64,000 nt of DNA from Mitsuokella multacida DSM 20544 (GTDB lineage Bacteria; Bacillota; Negativicutes; Selenomonadales; Selenomonadaceae), in NCBI RefSeq assembly GCF_000155955.1, contig NZ_GG697144.2, positions 570-64,569 on the forward strand, read 5' to 3'. The stretch's first letter is position 1. Every line of letters begins with the position of its first letter. The position numbers were made by a program, and so were the translations under genes. Shown here one piece after another: positions 43,240 to 52,517 of this stretch. Below the pieces are notes generated by a model that was not told the DNA's origin, made no database searches, and was given only the letters and a program-made list of their open reading frames with translations.

Positions 43240-46200
43240 TCAGCCCTGAAAAAGCGCGCGGATTTCTTCGTCGGTGAGCTTGGCGAGGAAATTCTCGCCG
43301 GGCTGTATCATCTGGTCGATCAGGGATTTCTTCTTTTCCTGCAGCTCATAGATCTTTTCCTCGACGGTCCCCTTCATGATAAGCTTGAAGACCTGGACAT
43401 TGTTTCGCTGGCCGAGCCTGTAGGCGCGGTCGGTCGCCTGGTCCTCGACGGCGGGGTTCCACCACGGGTCGAAGTGGACGACCATGTCGGCGCCCGTGAG
43501 GTTGAGCCCCGTGCCGCCCGCCTTCAGGGAAATCAGGAAAATCGGTACGGCGCCGCGGTTGAACTCGCGCACGAGCTTCATGCGCGTCAGCGCAGGCGTC
43601 GCGCCGTCGAGGCTGAAGTACGCGAGTCCCTTGCGGCGCAGCCGCTCAGCGATGTGCGCGAGCATCGTCGTGAACTGCGAGAAGATCAAGAGGCGGTGGC
43701 CGCCCTCGATGGCCTCCTCGATGAGCTCTTCGAGCATGTCGAGCTTGCCTGAGCCACCGTGATAGCTCTCGAGGAACAAGGCGGGATCGCAGGCGATCTG
43801 GCGCAGGCGCGTGAGGATGGCGAGAATCTTGATGCGCCGCTCGCCGGGGCTCGCGAGGCTGACCTCGCGCATGAAGTCGCGCTGGCTCTTCATGAAGTAA
43901 GCCCGGTAGACCTTCGTCTGCTGCGGTGTCATCTCGCCGATGAGCTTGCGCTCGACCTTGTCGGGAAGTTCCTTTAAGACGTCCTTCTTCATGCGGCGCA
44001 GGATGAAGGGCATGACGCGCTGCCGCAGCTGCGCGGCAGCCTTCTTGTCCTCGGCGCGCACGATGGGGATCTCGAAGCGCTGCTTGAACTTCGCCTGGCT
44101 GCCGAGGTACCCAGGCATCAGGAAGTCGAAGATGGACCAGAGCTCCGTCAGCGTGTTCTCGATTGGCGTGCCCGTCAGCGCAAAGCAGCTCTCAGACGGA
44201 AGGCGCTTGACGGCGCGCGCGCTCTGCGTCGCGGGGTTCTTGATGTGCTGGGCCTCGTCGAGGAAGACGTAGCGGAACTCCTGCTGCTGGTAGAGGTCCA
44301 TGTCGCGCTTGAGCGTGTCGTATGTCGTCACGACGACGTCGATGCCCGCGAGCGCCTGCAGCTGTGCCGCCCGCTCCGCCTTCGTGCCAGCGACGGCCAA
44401 GGCCTTAAGAGATGGCGCAAAGCGGCCGATCTCCTCGAGCCAGTTGTAGAGCAGCGAGGTCGGCGTGATGACGAGGGACGGCTTCGCCCCCGCCTGTTTG
44501 CGCGCGAGCAGGAAAGCGATGACCTGCAATGTCTTGCCGAGGCCCATGTCGTCGGCGAGGATGCCGCCGAGGTGATGGTCAGCGAGGCTCGAGAGCCAGT
44601 TGAAGCCCGTGACCTGATAGTCGCGCAGCACAGGCTGCAGCGAGACGGGCACCTCGTAGTCGGCCTCCTGCGGCTGGCGGATGCCGCGCACGACCTCGCG
44701 GAAGCGGCGGCTGCGCGAGAGCTGCAGGCCCTGGTCCTCACGGGCCAGCGCGTCGAGGTACATGGCCTCAGAGAGCGGCAGCTCGAGCTTGCCGCTCGCG
44801 AGGTCTTTCTTCTTGCGCCCCGCATTCTCCACGAGCTCAGCAATCGCGCGCAGCTGCTGGTCGCCGAGCGTCACGAAGCTTCTGTCCTTCATGCGGTGGT
44901 AGCGCTTCTTCTGGCGGTAGGAGTCGAGGATGTCGAGGAGCTCCGCGAAGTCGACGTCCTTCATGTTGAAGGTGACTTCGAGGAGGTCCATGTCGTTGAC
45001 GCTGACGCCTGCCGTGACCTTCGGCATGGGCCGCACGGGCCGCCGCTCGAAGCTCTCCTCGTAGAAGATCTCGACGGATTCCGGCAGCTCCTCGAGGCCC
45101 TGCGTGAGGAAGTCGTAGCTCTTCTCCTCGTCGATCTGGACGAACTGGTCGCGCTTTTTCGTGAAGCCGTAGCGCGCAAAGACGGCGAGGAGCTCCTGCT
45201 CCGCCTCGCTGTCGCGCACGAGCAGATGATGGGCGTCTGCCTCCGGCGCCGCCTGCACGACGGGGTTGAAGCGGATGTGCCCGTAGACGAAGACAGGCTT
45301 CACCGCGATGCCCGCGCCCTCGTAGTCGAGGTAGAGCTCGGCGGCGAGCGGCACGAGCAGGAACTCCTCCTCGAAGGCCGCATCGACATCGACGTCCGCA
45401 ATCTTCTCGACGGCCGGCAGGATATTGCTGAAGAACGGCGTCATGTCGGCGTGCGAAAGCTGCACGCTCGTCGTGCGGGCAAACGTCTGCCAGAGCGGCT
45501 GCAAGGCGCGCCCGAACGCTTCATCCACCCGGTAGATGCCCTCCGACTGGTAGAGCAGGCAGCAGTCCTCCGACAGGGGCGTGAGGTCCCCGTCATCGAG
45601 GCGGATGCAGCCGTTCTGGCCGCCGACGCGGCTGACGTCGAGATGAAGCTGTGGCTTCCCCTCGCGCAGGTGCACATCGATGGCCTCACTGCCGTCGATG
45701 TGCAGCTCGATGGACTGCTCGCCCATGATGGCGAGAAACGCTGCGAGCAGGCTCGGCGTCAGGTGCATCACCTTGTGCTCGAAGACCGTGCTCTTCTGCA
45801 ATGCATGCATGTAGGAGAGCGCCGGCTGATGGCGCAGCAGGCTCTTCTCGTCGAGGTACGCCTGCTTCATAAAGGCCCAGAGCTCTTTCGAGACGCGGTC
45901 GGCCCAGCGCAGCGAGGCCATGTGGATCACGCTGCTGCGGCCGAGAGGGTAATCCTCCCCCGCCATCAGGCTCTGCAAGAGTTCCATGACATTGCGCACG
46001 ACGTAGAGACGGCTCATGCCGATGCGGAACTCGAGCCAGCTCTCGACCCTGCCGGGCGCGCTCTCAACGAAGAGGCGCGGGACGAGGTAGACAGGCTCCT
46101 GCAAGGGAGCAGGCGTCAGCTGCTCTGCGTTTCGGAAGCTCTTCAGCAGGCGGCGTCCGCCCGCATCCGTGCCGGCTGCCCCGCTGTCGTCTGCCACCTG

Positions 46201-46476
46201 CTGCTGGACGGCCTTGAGCACGGCGACGACGTGCTTGCAGGCGCCGAGGTACTGCGCCGCGGCCGGGCAGTCGCAGTGGAAGGACTCGACCTCATCGCCC
46301 GCCTCGGTCAGGCCGATGCGGACGTGATACGCCTCCGTCCCCGCGACGACAGCCGCGTAGCTCCTGCCATCTGCCTGACGCTCCAACTGCGCCACCGCAC
46401 CGCGCCGGAAGTACCGGACACCGCGCTTGTACGCGGCATCCGTCGCCACGGCCCGGATCTGCTCCTCATCAATCAC
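43240..46476 (-). CDS. SNF2-family helicase with SWIM zinc finger
   Basis: 1078 residues. N-terminal SWIM motif (C-D-C ... C-K-H near residues 70-85), a long middle region, then the two RecA-like domains of SNF2 ATPases: D-D-M-G-L-G-K-T near 642, D-E-A-Q-H-I-K-N near 738, and motif VI Q-A-T-D-R-A-Y-R-L-G-Q near 1020. Such proteins move along double-stranded DNA and may remodel RNA polymerase or DNA complexes; the cellular role is unknown. GTG start at 46476 after GGCGGG. Divergent from a glycosyltransferase gene with a long palindrome between. Confidence 0.9.
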   Translation of the reverse strand: MIDEEQIRAVATDAAYKRGVRYFRRGAVAQLERQADGRSYAAVVAGTEAYHVRIGLTEAGDEVESFHCDCPAAAQYLGACKHVVAVLKAVQQQVADDSGAAGTDAGGRRLLKSFRNAEQLTPAPLQEPVYLVPRLFVESAPGRVESWLEFRIGMSRLYVVRNVMELLQSLMAGEDYPLGRSSVIHMASLRWADRVSKELWAFMKQAYLDEKSLLRHQPALSYMHALQKSTVFEHKVMHLTPSLLAAFLAIMGEQSIELHIDGSEAIDVHLREGKPQLHLDVSRVGGQNGCIRLDDGDLTPLSEDCCLLYQSEGIYRVDEAFGRALQPLWQTFARTTSVQLSHADMTPFFSNILPAVEKIADVDVDAAFEEEFLLVPLAAELYLDYEGAGIAVKPVFVYGHIRFNPVVQAAPEADAHHLLVRDSEAEQELLAVFARYGFTKKRDQFVQIDEEKSYDFLTQGLEELPESVEIFYEESFERRPVRPMPKVTAGVSVNDMDLLEVTFNMKDVDFAELLDILDSYRQKKRYHRMKDRSFVTLGDQQLRAIAELVENAGRKKKDLASGKLELPLSEAMYLDALAREDQGLQLSRSRRFREVVRGIRQPQEADYEVPVSLQPVLRDYQVTGFNWLSSLADHHLGGILADDMGLGKTLQVIAFLLARKQAGAKPSLVITPTSLLYNWLEEIGRFAPSLKALAVAGTKAERAAQLQALAGIDVVVTTYDTLKRDMDLYQQQEFRYVFLDEAQHIKNPATQSARAVKRLPSESCFALTGTPIENTLTELWSIFDFLMPGYLGSQAKFKQRFEIPIVRAEDKKAAAQLRQRVMPFILRRMKKDVLKELPDKVERKLIGEMTPQQTKVYRAYFMKSQRDFMREVSLASPGERRIKILAILTRLRQIACDPALFLESYHGGSGKLDMLEELIEEAIEGGHRLLIFSQFTTMLAHIAERLRRKGLAYFSLDGATPALTRMKLVREFNRGAVPIFLISLKAGGTGLNLTGADMVVHFDPWWNPAVEDQATDRAYRLGQRNNVQVFKLIMKGTVEEKIYELQEKKKSLIDQMIQPGENFLAKLTDEEIRALFQG

Positions 46477-46506
46477 GGTATTCCCGCCTTTCCTCTGCCT
46501 GATAAC

Positions 46507-46549
46507 TATGCTAAGATAAAGTAGAATTCATTTCTTTTATCTTAGCATA
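46507..46549. repeat. 14-base perfect inverted repeat in a divergent promoter region
   Basis: TATGCTAAGATAAA (46507-46520) and its exact complement TTTATCTTAGCATA (46536-46549) with a 15-base spacer. A possible promoter for the glycosyltransferase (CTGATA 46499-46504, 17 bases, TAGAAT 46522-46527) overlaps it, so it looks like an operator rather than a terminator. Confidence 0.65.
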
Positions 46550-46581
46550 TTTCACTCACTGCGAACAGAAAAGAGAGCATC

Positions 46582-47661
46582 ATGAACGAACAGAAACTTC
46601 CGCACGGCGCGCGCATCCTCGTCGTGCGCCTCAGTGCCATCGGCGACGTGCTGCACTCGACAGCCGTCGTCCACAACCTCAAGCGTCTCGTGCCGGACTG
46701 CCATGTGACCTGGCTCGTGAGCCCGCCCGCGAGCATCCTGCTCGAGAACAATCCCGACATCGACTGCCTGCTTGTCTGGGACCGCCGGACCTTCGATAAG
46801 GCAGCTCAGCATCTCGACCTGCGCACCGTCCGCCAGACGCTCAAGGAGGCCGCAGCGCTGCTGCACCAGTACGAATTCGACATCGCGCTCGACATCCAGG
46901 GGCTCTTCTTCTCGGGCATCCTGACGCGCATGAGCCGCGCACCGCGCCGCATCGGCATCCACGAGCGCCACGAGGGCAACTTCCTCTTCATGACCGAGAT
47001 GGCGCCCGACATCCCCGAGCGCCACAAGATACGCCGCTACATGACGGCACTTGCGCCGCTCGGCATCGGGCCGGAGGACTTCGAGCCCGGCCTCGTGCTC
47101 AAGCTGCCCGACGCCTATGAGGGATTCGCCGAGAAGTTCTTCGCAGACAAGGCAGTCACGCTGCACGACCCACAGCGCCCGCTGCTGCTCGTCAACACGC
47201 GCACGACCTGGCCCGACAAGAACTGGCCGCCTGAGTTTTTCGGCCGCGCGCTCGCCAACCTGCCCGAAAACATCCAGATCGTCTTCACCGGCGCGCCGTC
47301 CGACCAGGTATACATCGAACGCGCCCAGCAGGAGATGGAGGGCCGCGCCTCGCTCTCGATTGCGGGGCAGACGAGCCTCCTGGAGCTTGCCGCCATCTTC
47401 CGCGAGTCCGACCTGCTGCTGACCGGCGACACAGGGCCCCTCTACATCGCCGAGGCCGTCGGCTTGCCGACCCTCTCCCTCTGGGGCCCGACCCACCCCG
47501 GTATCTACGGCCCGCTGACGAAAGGCCACCACTTCATCCTCTCGCCCAACAAGTGCACCGCCTGCTGCAAGACGAAGTGCCGTCACAAGACCAATGCCTG
47601 CATGAACGCCATCAAGCCCGGCACCGTGACCAAAGCCCTGCTCGGGCTGCTCTACCACTGA
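46582..47661 (+). CDS. Glycosyltransferase family 9 (heptosyltransferase type)
   Basis: 359 residues. The N-terminal R-L-S-A-I-G-D-V-L-H-S motif and the C-terminal D-T-G-P-L-Y-I-A-E-A-V-G-x-P-x-x-x-L-W-G-P-T-x-P motif are those of ADP-heptose:LPS heptosyltransferases (RfaF/WaaC). It likely adds a core sugar to lipopolysaccharide at the inner membrane, consistent with a diderm. No other LPS gene is adjacent. Cys residues near the C-terminus (C-T-A-C-C-K-T-K-C) are unusual but of unknown meaning. Confidence 0.9.
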   Translation: MNEQKLPHGARILVVRLSAIGDVLHSTAVVHNLKRLVPDCHVTWLVSPPASILLENNPDIDCLLVWDRRTFDKAAQHLDLRTVRQTLKEAAALLHQYEFDIALDIQGLFFSGILTRMSRAPRRIGIHERHEGNFLFMTEMAPDIPERHKIRRYMTALAPLGIGPEDFEPGLVLKLPDAYEGFAEKFFADKAVTLHDPQRPLLLVNTRTTWPDKNWPPEFFGRALANLPENIQIVFTGAPSDQVYIERAQQEMEGRASLSIAGQTSLLELAAIFRESDLLLTGDTGPLYIAEAVGLPTLSLWGPTHPGIYGPLTKGHHFILSPNKCTACCKTKCRHKTNACMNAIKPGTVTKALLGLLYH

Positions 47662-47676
47662 CTACCTCTATGCAAC

Positions 47677-47718
47677 AAAACAGGCTATCAAGATTCGCTC
47701 TTGATAGCCTGTTTTTTT
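47677..47718. terminator. Bidirectional terminator
   Basis: AAAACAGGCTATCAAGA ... TCTTGATAGCCTGTTTTTTT: a 13-base stem between two convergent genes. Confidence 0.93.
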
Positions 47719-47725
47719 GATGACA

Positions 47726-49714
47726 TCACTGTGACTGGAACTGCACGGTGACTGTTGTACCCTTGTCGACTAGCGTGTTCGCGGGGATGCTCTGGCTCAC
47801 GGCGTAGCCGGAGCCGTCGGGGTCGCAGTTCAGGCCGCGGTCGGAGGCAAGCTGGGCGGCCTCGCGCATGCTCTTGCCGGCGAAGTCGGGCACGACGACC
47901 TTGCCGTCGGGCACGTTGCCGGAGTACGACTTCTGCGTCTTGGCCGAGGGCTTTGCCTTCGACTCCATGCCGGCGAACGGATCGCTCGACGGCTCGATGT
48001 GCAGGTAGCGGAAGAGCTGCGTGAAGATGCGGCTGGCCACCGGTGCGGCGATCTGGCCGCCGTAGTAGTTGCCCGTGCCGGGGTCGTCAATCATGACGAG
48101 CACGGTGATCTGCGGGTCCTCGACCGGTGCGAAGCCGCAGAACGAGGCGATGTAATGGCCCTCCATGTAGCCCGAGCCATCGGGGCGGATCTTCTGGGCC
48201 GTGCCGGTCTTGCCGGCGATGCGGTAGCCCTTGACAGCGGCCTTCTTGCCGCCGCCGCTCGCGACGACCTGCTCGAGCAGGCCGACGAGCGTCTTGTCGG
48301 TCGCCGACTCGATCGTGCGGCGCACCTCTGTCGTGCCCTTCTCCTCGTAGACGGAGCCGTCTGCATTCGTGATACTCTTGACGATGTGGGGCTTCAGCAG
48401 CACGCCGTCATTGGCGATGGCCGACATGGCCGTGACGAGCTGCAGCGGCGTCACCGCGATGCTCTGGCCGATGGCCATCGTCGCGACGTCCGAGTCGCGC
48501 ATGTCGTCCGGGTTGAAGAGCAGGCCGCCCTCCTCGCCCGGCAGCTCGATGCCCGTCGGCGTGCCGAAGCCGAAGAGCTTCGCGTAGTCCGTGAGCTTCT
48601 GCGCGCCGAGCCGCAGGCCGACCTGCGCAAACCCCGTGTTGAGCGACTGCTTGACGACGTCGGTGAACGTCACCGTGCCGAAGCTCGTGCCGCTCCAGTT
48701 CTGGATGCGGCGGCCCGAGACCATGACGTAGCCCGGGTCGACGAATACCTGGTTCGGCGAGACGACCTTCTCCTGCAGGGCAGCGGCCGCGACAACCGAC
48801 TTGAACGTCGAGCCCGGCTCGTAGATGAAGGAGACGGCGCGGTTCTTCCAGACCTCCGGCGAGTAGTCGGCGAAGCTGTTCGGGTTGTAGGAGGGCCGCG
48901 AGGCCATCGCGAGGACCTCGCCCGTCTTCGGGTTCATGACGACGCAGGTGATGGCCTGCGGGTTGTTCTCTGCCATCGCGCGGTCGAGCTCCTGCTCGAC
49001 GATGAACTGGATGCCGCCGTCGAGCGTGAGCTCGACGTTCTTGCAGTACTCACCCTTGTACTGGCGCTGGCTCGAGAAGATTGAGTCGAGTATCGGCCGG
49101 TTCTGGCGGTCCGTCGTCAGGTACTTCTCCTTGACCTCACCCTTCAAGAGGCCGTCGAGGCCCTGTTCGATGCCATCGAGGCCCTTGTCGTCCGTGCCGA
49201 CGAAGCCGAGGACGTTGGCGCCGAGGATGTCGTTCGGATAGTAGCGCTTGGCCTCATCGCGGAAACCGACGCAGTCCGTATACGACTTCTCGCGGATCAT
49301 CTTGCGCACGGTCTCGTACTCATCGTGCTCCATGCGGCGCTTGACCCAGACGAAGCCGCCGCCCGCTGAGATGTCGTCGAGGAGCTCCTGCTCCGACATG
49401 TTGATGAGCGGCGCGAGGTCAGAAGCTAATGTCTCCGGGTCCTTGACATGGTTTGGGTCGATGTACAGCGACTTTGTCATGAGGCTCACGGCCATCTCGC
49501 GGCCGTTGCGGTCCGTGATCGTGCCGCGCGGGGACTGGATGGCGAAGTCGTACCCGACCTGATTGCGCATGCGCTCCGACAGCGCATCACCCTCTACGAG
49601 CTGCAGCCAGGCGTAGCGAATCACCATGACGCCGAAGAGCGCCCCAATCACGTACACCATCGCCAGGATGTGTTTCTGCAGCCAAACCCGTCTATCCGTC
49701 TTCATCTCATTCAT
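47726..49714 (-). CDS. Penicillin-binding protein 2 / SpoVD-FtsI type transpeptidase with PASTA domain
   Basis: 662 residues: N-terminal membrane helix (about 13-37), dimerisation domain from R-G-T-I-T-D-R-N-G, transpeptidase with S-T-F-K (Ser302), S-L-N and K-T-G-T-A-Q near 514, and one C-terminal PASTA domain (about 600-662). It cross-links peptidoglycan, probably at the septum. PASTA in a class B enzyme is typical of SpoVD or Firmicute FtsI. It is not in a dcw cluster, so this may be an accessory copy. ATG at 49714 is close to GGAG; ATG at 49705 is possible. Confidence 0.93.
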   Translation of the reverse strand: MNEMKTDRRVWLQKHILAMVYVIGALFGVMVIRYAWLQLVEGDALSERMRNQVGYDFAIQSPRGTITDRNGREMAVSLMTKSLYIDPNHVKDPETLASDLAPLINMSEQELLDDISAGGGFVWVKRRMEHDEYETVRKMIREKSYTDCVGFRDEAKRYYPNDILGANVLGFVGTDDKGLDGIEQGLDGLLKGEVKEKYLTTDRQNRPILDSIFSSQRQYKGEYCKNVELTLDGGIQFIVEQELDRAMAENNPQAITCVVMNPKTGEVLAMASRPSYNPNSFADYSPEVWKNRAVSFIYEPGSTFKSVVAAAALQEKVVSPNQVFVDPGYVMVSGRRIQNWSGTSFGTVTFTDVVKQSLNTGFAQVGLRLGAQKLTDYAKLFGFGTPTGIELPGEEGGLLFNPDDMRDSDVATMAIGQSIAVTPLQLVTAMSAIANDGVLLKPHIVKSITNADGSVYEEKGTTEVRRTIESATDKTLVGLLEQVVASGGGKKAAVKGYRIAGKTGTAQKIRPDGSGYMEGHYIASFCGFAPVEDPQITVLVMIDDPGTGNYYGGQIAAPVASRIFTQLFRYLHIEPSSDPFAGMESKAKPSAKTQKSYSGNVPDGKVVVPDFAGKSMREAAQLASDRGLNCDPDGSGYAVSQSIPANTLVDKGTTVTVQFQSQ

Positions 49715-49756
49715 TCACTCCAAGTAAATCCCAAATCCCCATGTTCATCCCATGTC

Positions 49757-50923
49757 TCACTGCTTCGTCCCCGCCTCGCTCCTGCCGCTGTGGCGCAGCA
49801 GGGTCTCGCGCAGGCGGTCCTCGATCGTGGCGAGCTCCTTCTCGGCGGCCTGGCGCTTCGCGCGGCCCTCCTGCTGGATGCGCACCGTATCCTCGATCGT
49901 CTGGATGAGCTTCTCGTTGACCTCGCGCACCGTCTCGACATCGACGATACTGCGCTCGTTCTCGCGCGCCGTCTCGACCGAGTTCTGCTGCAGGAGCTCT
50001 GCATTGCGCTTGAGGAGCTCGTTCGTCGTGTTATTGACGGCCTGCTGCATGCGCAGGACCTTCTGCTGAGCCGAGAGGCCGAGCGCGATGACAAGCTGGT
50101 TCTTCCAGAGCGGTATCGTCGAGTAGATGGCCGTCTGCACGCGGTCGATGAGCGCCTTGTCGTTGTTCTGGATCAGGCGGATCTGCGGCGCCGTCTGGAT
50201 GGCGATCGTCTTGCTGATCTTGAGGTCGTGGAGCTTCTTCTCAAAGCGGTTGACGCCCGCCTCGAAGTCCGCGACGACCTGTACGGCCATCGGGTCGTTA
50301 GCCGCCGCAGCCTGCGCGTGGAGCTTCGGCAACGTCTTTGTGCGCATCTCCTCGAGCTTTTCCTCGCCGGCCCGGATGTAGAGCTGCAGCTCCTTGAAGT
50401 AGGTGAGATTCTCGTCGTAGAGCCGGTCGAAGAGCACGACGTCCTTCATCATCTTGAGCCGCGACTGCTCGAGCGCACCGGCGATGCGCTCGACCTGCAC
50501 CGAGAGCTTCTCGTAGCCCTGCTTGACATTGTCCGCCTTGTTGACGAGACTGCCGATAAGCGGCACTTTGCGCAGGAAGCCGCCCTGGCTCTTCTCGTCG
50601 TACTCCTTGACCTCCGTCACGAGGCTGTTTAGGAGTTGGCCGACCTCGCCGCTGTCCTTCGCGCGCACCTGCGCGAGGACACTGTCGGAGAACGCCGCAA
50701 TCTTCTTCTGCGCGGGTGCGCCGTACGTCAGGAGCGCCTCGGAGTCCGTCATGTCGATGCTGTCCTTGATCTGTTCGACTTTCGTCAGTTCCTCCGGCGT
50801 CAGTGTGTCGACAGCCGTTTCGACCTCGCGCTCGACCTTCTCCGGCACGATGGCCTTCGCCTCGGTGCCTTGCTGTTCCTGATGATGCGTCAGGAGGTCT
50901 GAAAGATCGATATCCTTTGCCAT
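49757..50923 (-). CDS. telA: TelA-family (toxic anion resistance) protein
   Basis: 388 residues, largely alpha-helical and coiled coil, with the TelA/KlaA core (R-A-K-D-S-G-E-V near 65, K-V-P-L-I-G-S-L, N-x-L-V-I-A-L-G-L). Linked in other bacteria to tellurite or cell-wall antibiotic tolerance; the biochemical role is unknown. ATG at 50923 follows GGCGGTGA, the same unusual ribosome-binding site used by the upstream XpaC-like gene. The two form a tight pair. Confidence 0.9.
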   Translation of the reverse strand: MAKDIDLSDLLTHHQEQQGTEAKAIVPEKVEREVETAVDTLTPEELTKVEQIKDSIDMTDSEALLTYGAPAQKKIAAFSDSVLAQVRAKDSGEVGQLLNSLVTEVKEYDEKSQGGFLRKVPLIGSLVNKADNVKQGYEKLSVQVERIAGALEQSRLKMMKDVVLFDRLYDENLTYFKELQLYIRAGEEKLEEMRTKTLPKLHAQAAAANDPMAVQVVADFEAGVNRFEKKLHDLKISKTIAIQTAPQIRLIQNNDKALIDRVQTAIYSTIPLWKNQLVIALGLSAQQKVLRMQQAVNNTTNELLKRNAELLQQNSVETARENERSIVDVETVREVNEKLIQTIEDTVRIQQEGRAKRQAAEKELATIEDRLRETLLRHSGRSEAGTKQ

Positions 50924-50928
50924 AAAAA

Positions 50929-52011
50929 TCACCGCCTGTTGCCTTGGTAGTACATATCATAGAAATCGTCCATCGACATGAAGAGGTAGCGCATACCCTC
51001 GAAGAAGCCGACGATGCCGGGGATGGCCGTCCACCAGAAGAGCAGGTAGAGGATGCCCCACTTTGTCTTGCCCTGATAGAATTTGTGGGCGCCGATGCAG
51101 CCGCCGAAGATGGCCAGTGCACTCATGATGAGTTTCTCCTTGAGCACGCTGCCGCGCAGCTCCTCCGGCATCGCGATGCGGAAGGTCTCGGCCGCGCGGA
51201 AGGCGCGGCGGCGCGGGTGCTTGCGGCCGCCGCGGTTCTGCAGGCCCGTGCCATGCACGACTGGCTCCTTCTTGTCAAAGAGCCGCCGCACATCCTTGAG
51301 GACCGTCGTCTTCTCTTCGTCATTCTGCTGCACCATTGCAGATGGCTTCTTCGCCTCGTGCTCGGGCAGATTCTCGATGCCGTCGGCGGCCATCGTCTTC
51401 TGCAGGACGGCGAGCTCCGCGTCCATGTCGAGCAGCTTGTCGCCGAGGACGCGCTCGAATTCCTTCTCGTACGCCTCGTCGAACGAGTACAGCGTCTCCT
51501 TGATGTTCGCACGCGTGTCGGCGACCTGCTCCGTGTCGAGGCCCGTCTTCTCGAGCTCGCGGTATTCCTCCGCGAGGTTCGCCGCGCGGTCCTGATACGT
51601 GTCGATGAAGCGGCGCGCCGCAGGGATGGCCTTCGGGTGCTTCTCGAGGTAGTCGAGGAGATTCGAGGCGACCTGCTGCATCACGGCGAGCTGTTCACGC
51701 AGCTCGCCGTCGCGTATCGTCTTGCGCGCCGTTTCGACGCGCGTGTAGTCGACGATGGCCTTCTGCCAGCTCGTCTCGATGAGCTCTGCCTCATCCGCCG
51801 AATAATCCTTGAGCTCGAGCTTGTGGTGGCGGTCGATGGGCCGGCCGTCATAGGTCTTCGCCTGATAGCCGAAGTAGATGCAGAGGACTGCACAGATTGC
51901 TGTCATACCGGCCGGCAAGGCGATGTAGTCGGGATTCTTGAGCAAGTAGTCGATGCTGCCACAGCCCATCAGGAAAAAGAACGCGCTGAGGGTCCACAAA
52001 AAGCCTTTCAT
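50929..52011 (-). CDS. XpaC-like protein fused to a TM2 domain
   Basis: 360 residues: two N-terminal membrane helices (about 4-20 and 33-50), an XpaC-type (5-bromo-4-chloroindolyl phosphate hydrolysis) helical domain (about 60-225), a basic linker, and a C-terminal TM2 domain (about 295-345, with G-G-C-I-G-A-H-K-F-Y-Q-G-K). XpaC and TelA genes are neighbours in many Firmicutes, as here. ATG at 52011 follows GGCGGTGA. Confidence 0.86.
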   Translation of the reverse strand: MKGFLWTLSAFFFLMGCGSIDYLLKNPDYIALPAGMTAICAVLCIYFGYQAKTYDGRPIDRHHKLELKDYSADEAELIETSWQKAIVDYTRVETARKTIRDGELREQLAVMQQVASNLLDYLEKHPKAIPAARRFIDTYQDRAANLAEEYRELEKTGLDTEQVADTRANIKETLYSFDEAYEKEFERVLGDKLLDMDAELAVLQKTMAADGIENLPEHEAKKPSAMVQQNDEEKTTVLKDVRRLFDKKEPVVHGTGLQNRGGRKHPRRRAFRAAETFRIAMPEELRGSVLKEKLIMSALAIFGGCIGAHKFYQGKTKWGILYLLFWWTAIPGIVGFFEGMRYLFMSMDDFYDMYYQGNRR

Positions 52012-52025
52012 ACTGTCACCGCCTT

Positions 52026-52505
52026 TCACCAGTGGTATTTCTCGCCGCGGTTGATCTTGAACGCGCGGTAAATCTGCTCGACGAGCAGCAGGCGCACCAT
52101 CTGGTGCGTGAAGGTCATCGGCGAGAAGCTGATGCGCTCATCCGCACGGGCGCGCACCTCCTCCGAGAGACCGAAGGCCCCGCCGATCAGGAAGGTGATG
52201 CTGCTCCTGCCCCGCAGCCCGAGGTCTGCAATCTCCTTGGCGAGCTGTTCGGAGGACTTGAGTTTCCCGTAGACGTCGAGCACATAGAGATAACTGCCAT
52301 CCGGCACGAGCTTCAGGAGCTTCTCGCCCTCTCTTGCAAGCGTCTGCTCCTTCTCAGCAGGCGACGGGTCCTCTGGCATCTTCTCCTCGTGAATCTCGCG
52401 GATCTCGACCTGTGCATAGGGCTTGAGCCGCTTGAGGAATTCTGCGATGCCGGCACTCAAATACTTCTCCTTGATCTTGCCGGCGCAAACAATCGTTATC
52501 TTCAT
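52026..52505 (-). CDS. rlmH: 23S rRNA (pseudouridine1915-N3)-methyltransferase
   Basis: 159-residue SPOUT methyltransferase that modifies helix 69 of 23S rRNA. C-terminal knot motif F-L-I-G-G-A-F-G-L near residue 105 and the basic H-Q-M-V-R-L-L-L-V-E-Q-I-Y-R-A tail are intact. It follows htrA by 12 bases in the walJ-htrA-rlmH order. Confidence 0.96.
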   Translation of the reverse strand: MKITIVCAGKIKEKYLSAGIAEFLKRLKPYAQVEIREIHEEKMPEDPSPAEKEQTLAREGEKLLKLVPDGSYLYVLDVYGKLKSSEQLAKEIADLGLRGRSSITFLIGGAFGLSEEVRARADERISFSPMTFTHQMVRLLLVEQIYRAFKINRGEKYHW

Positions 52506-52517
52506 GTTGGTCTCTTC

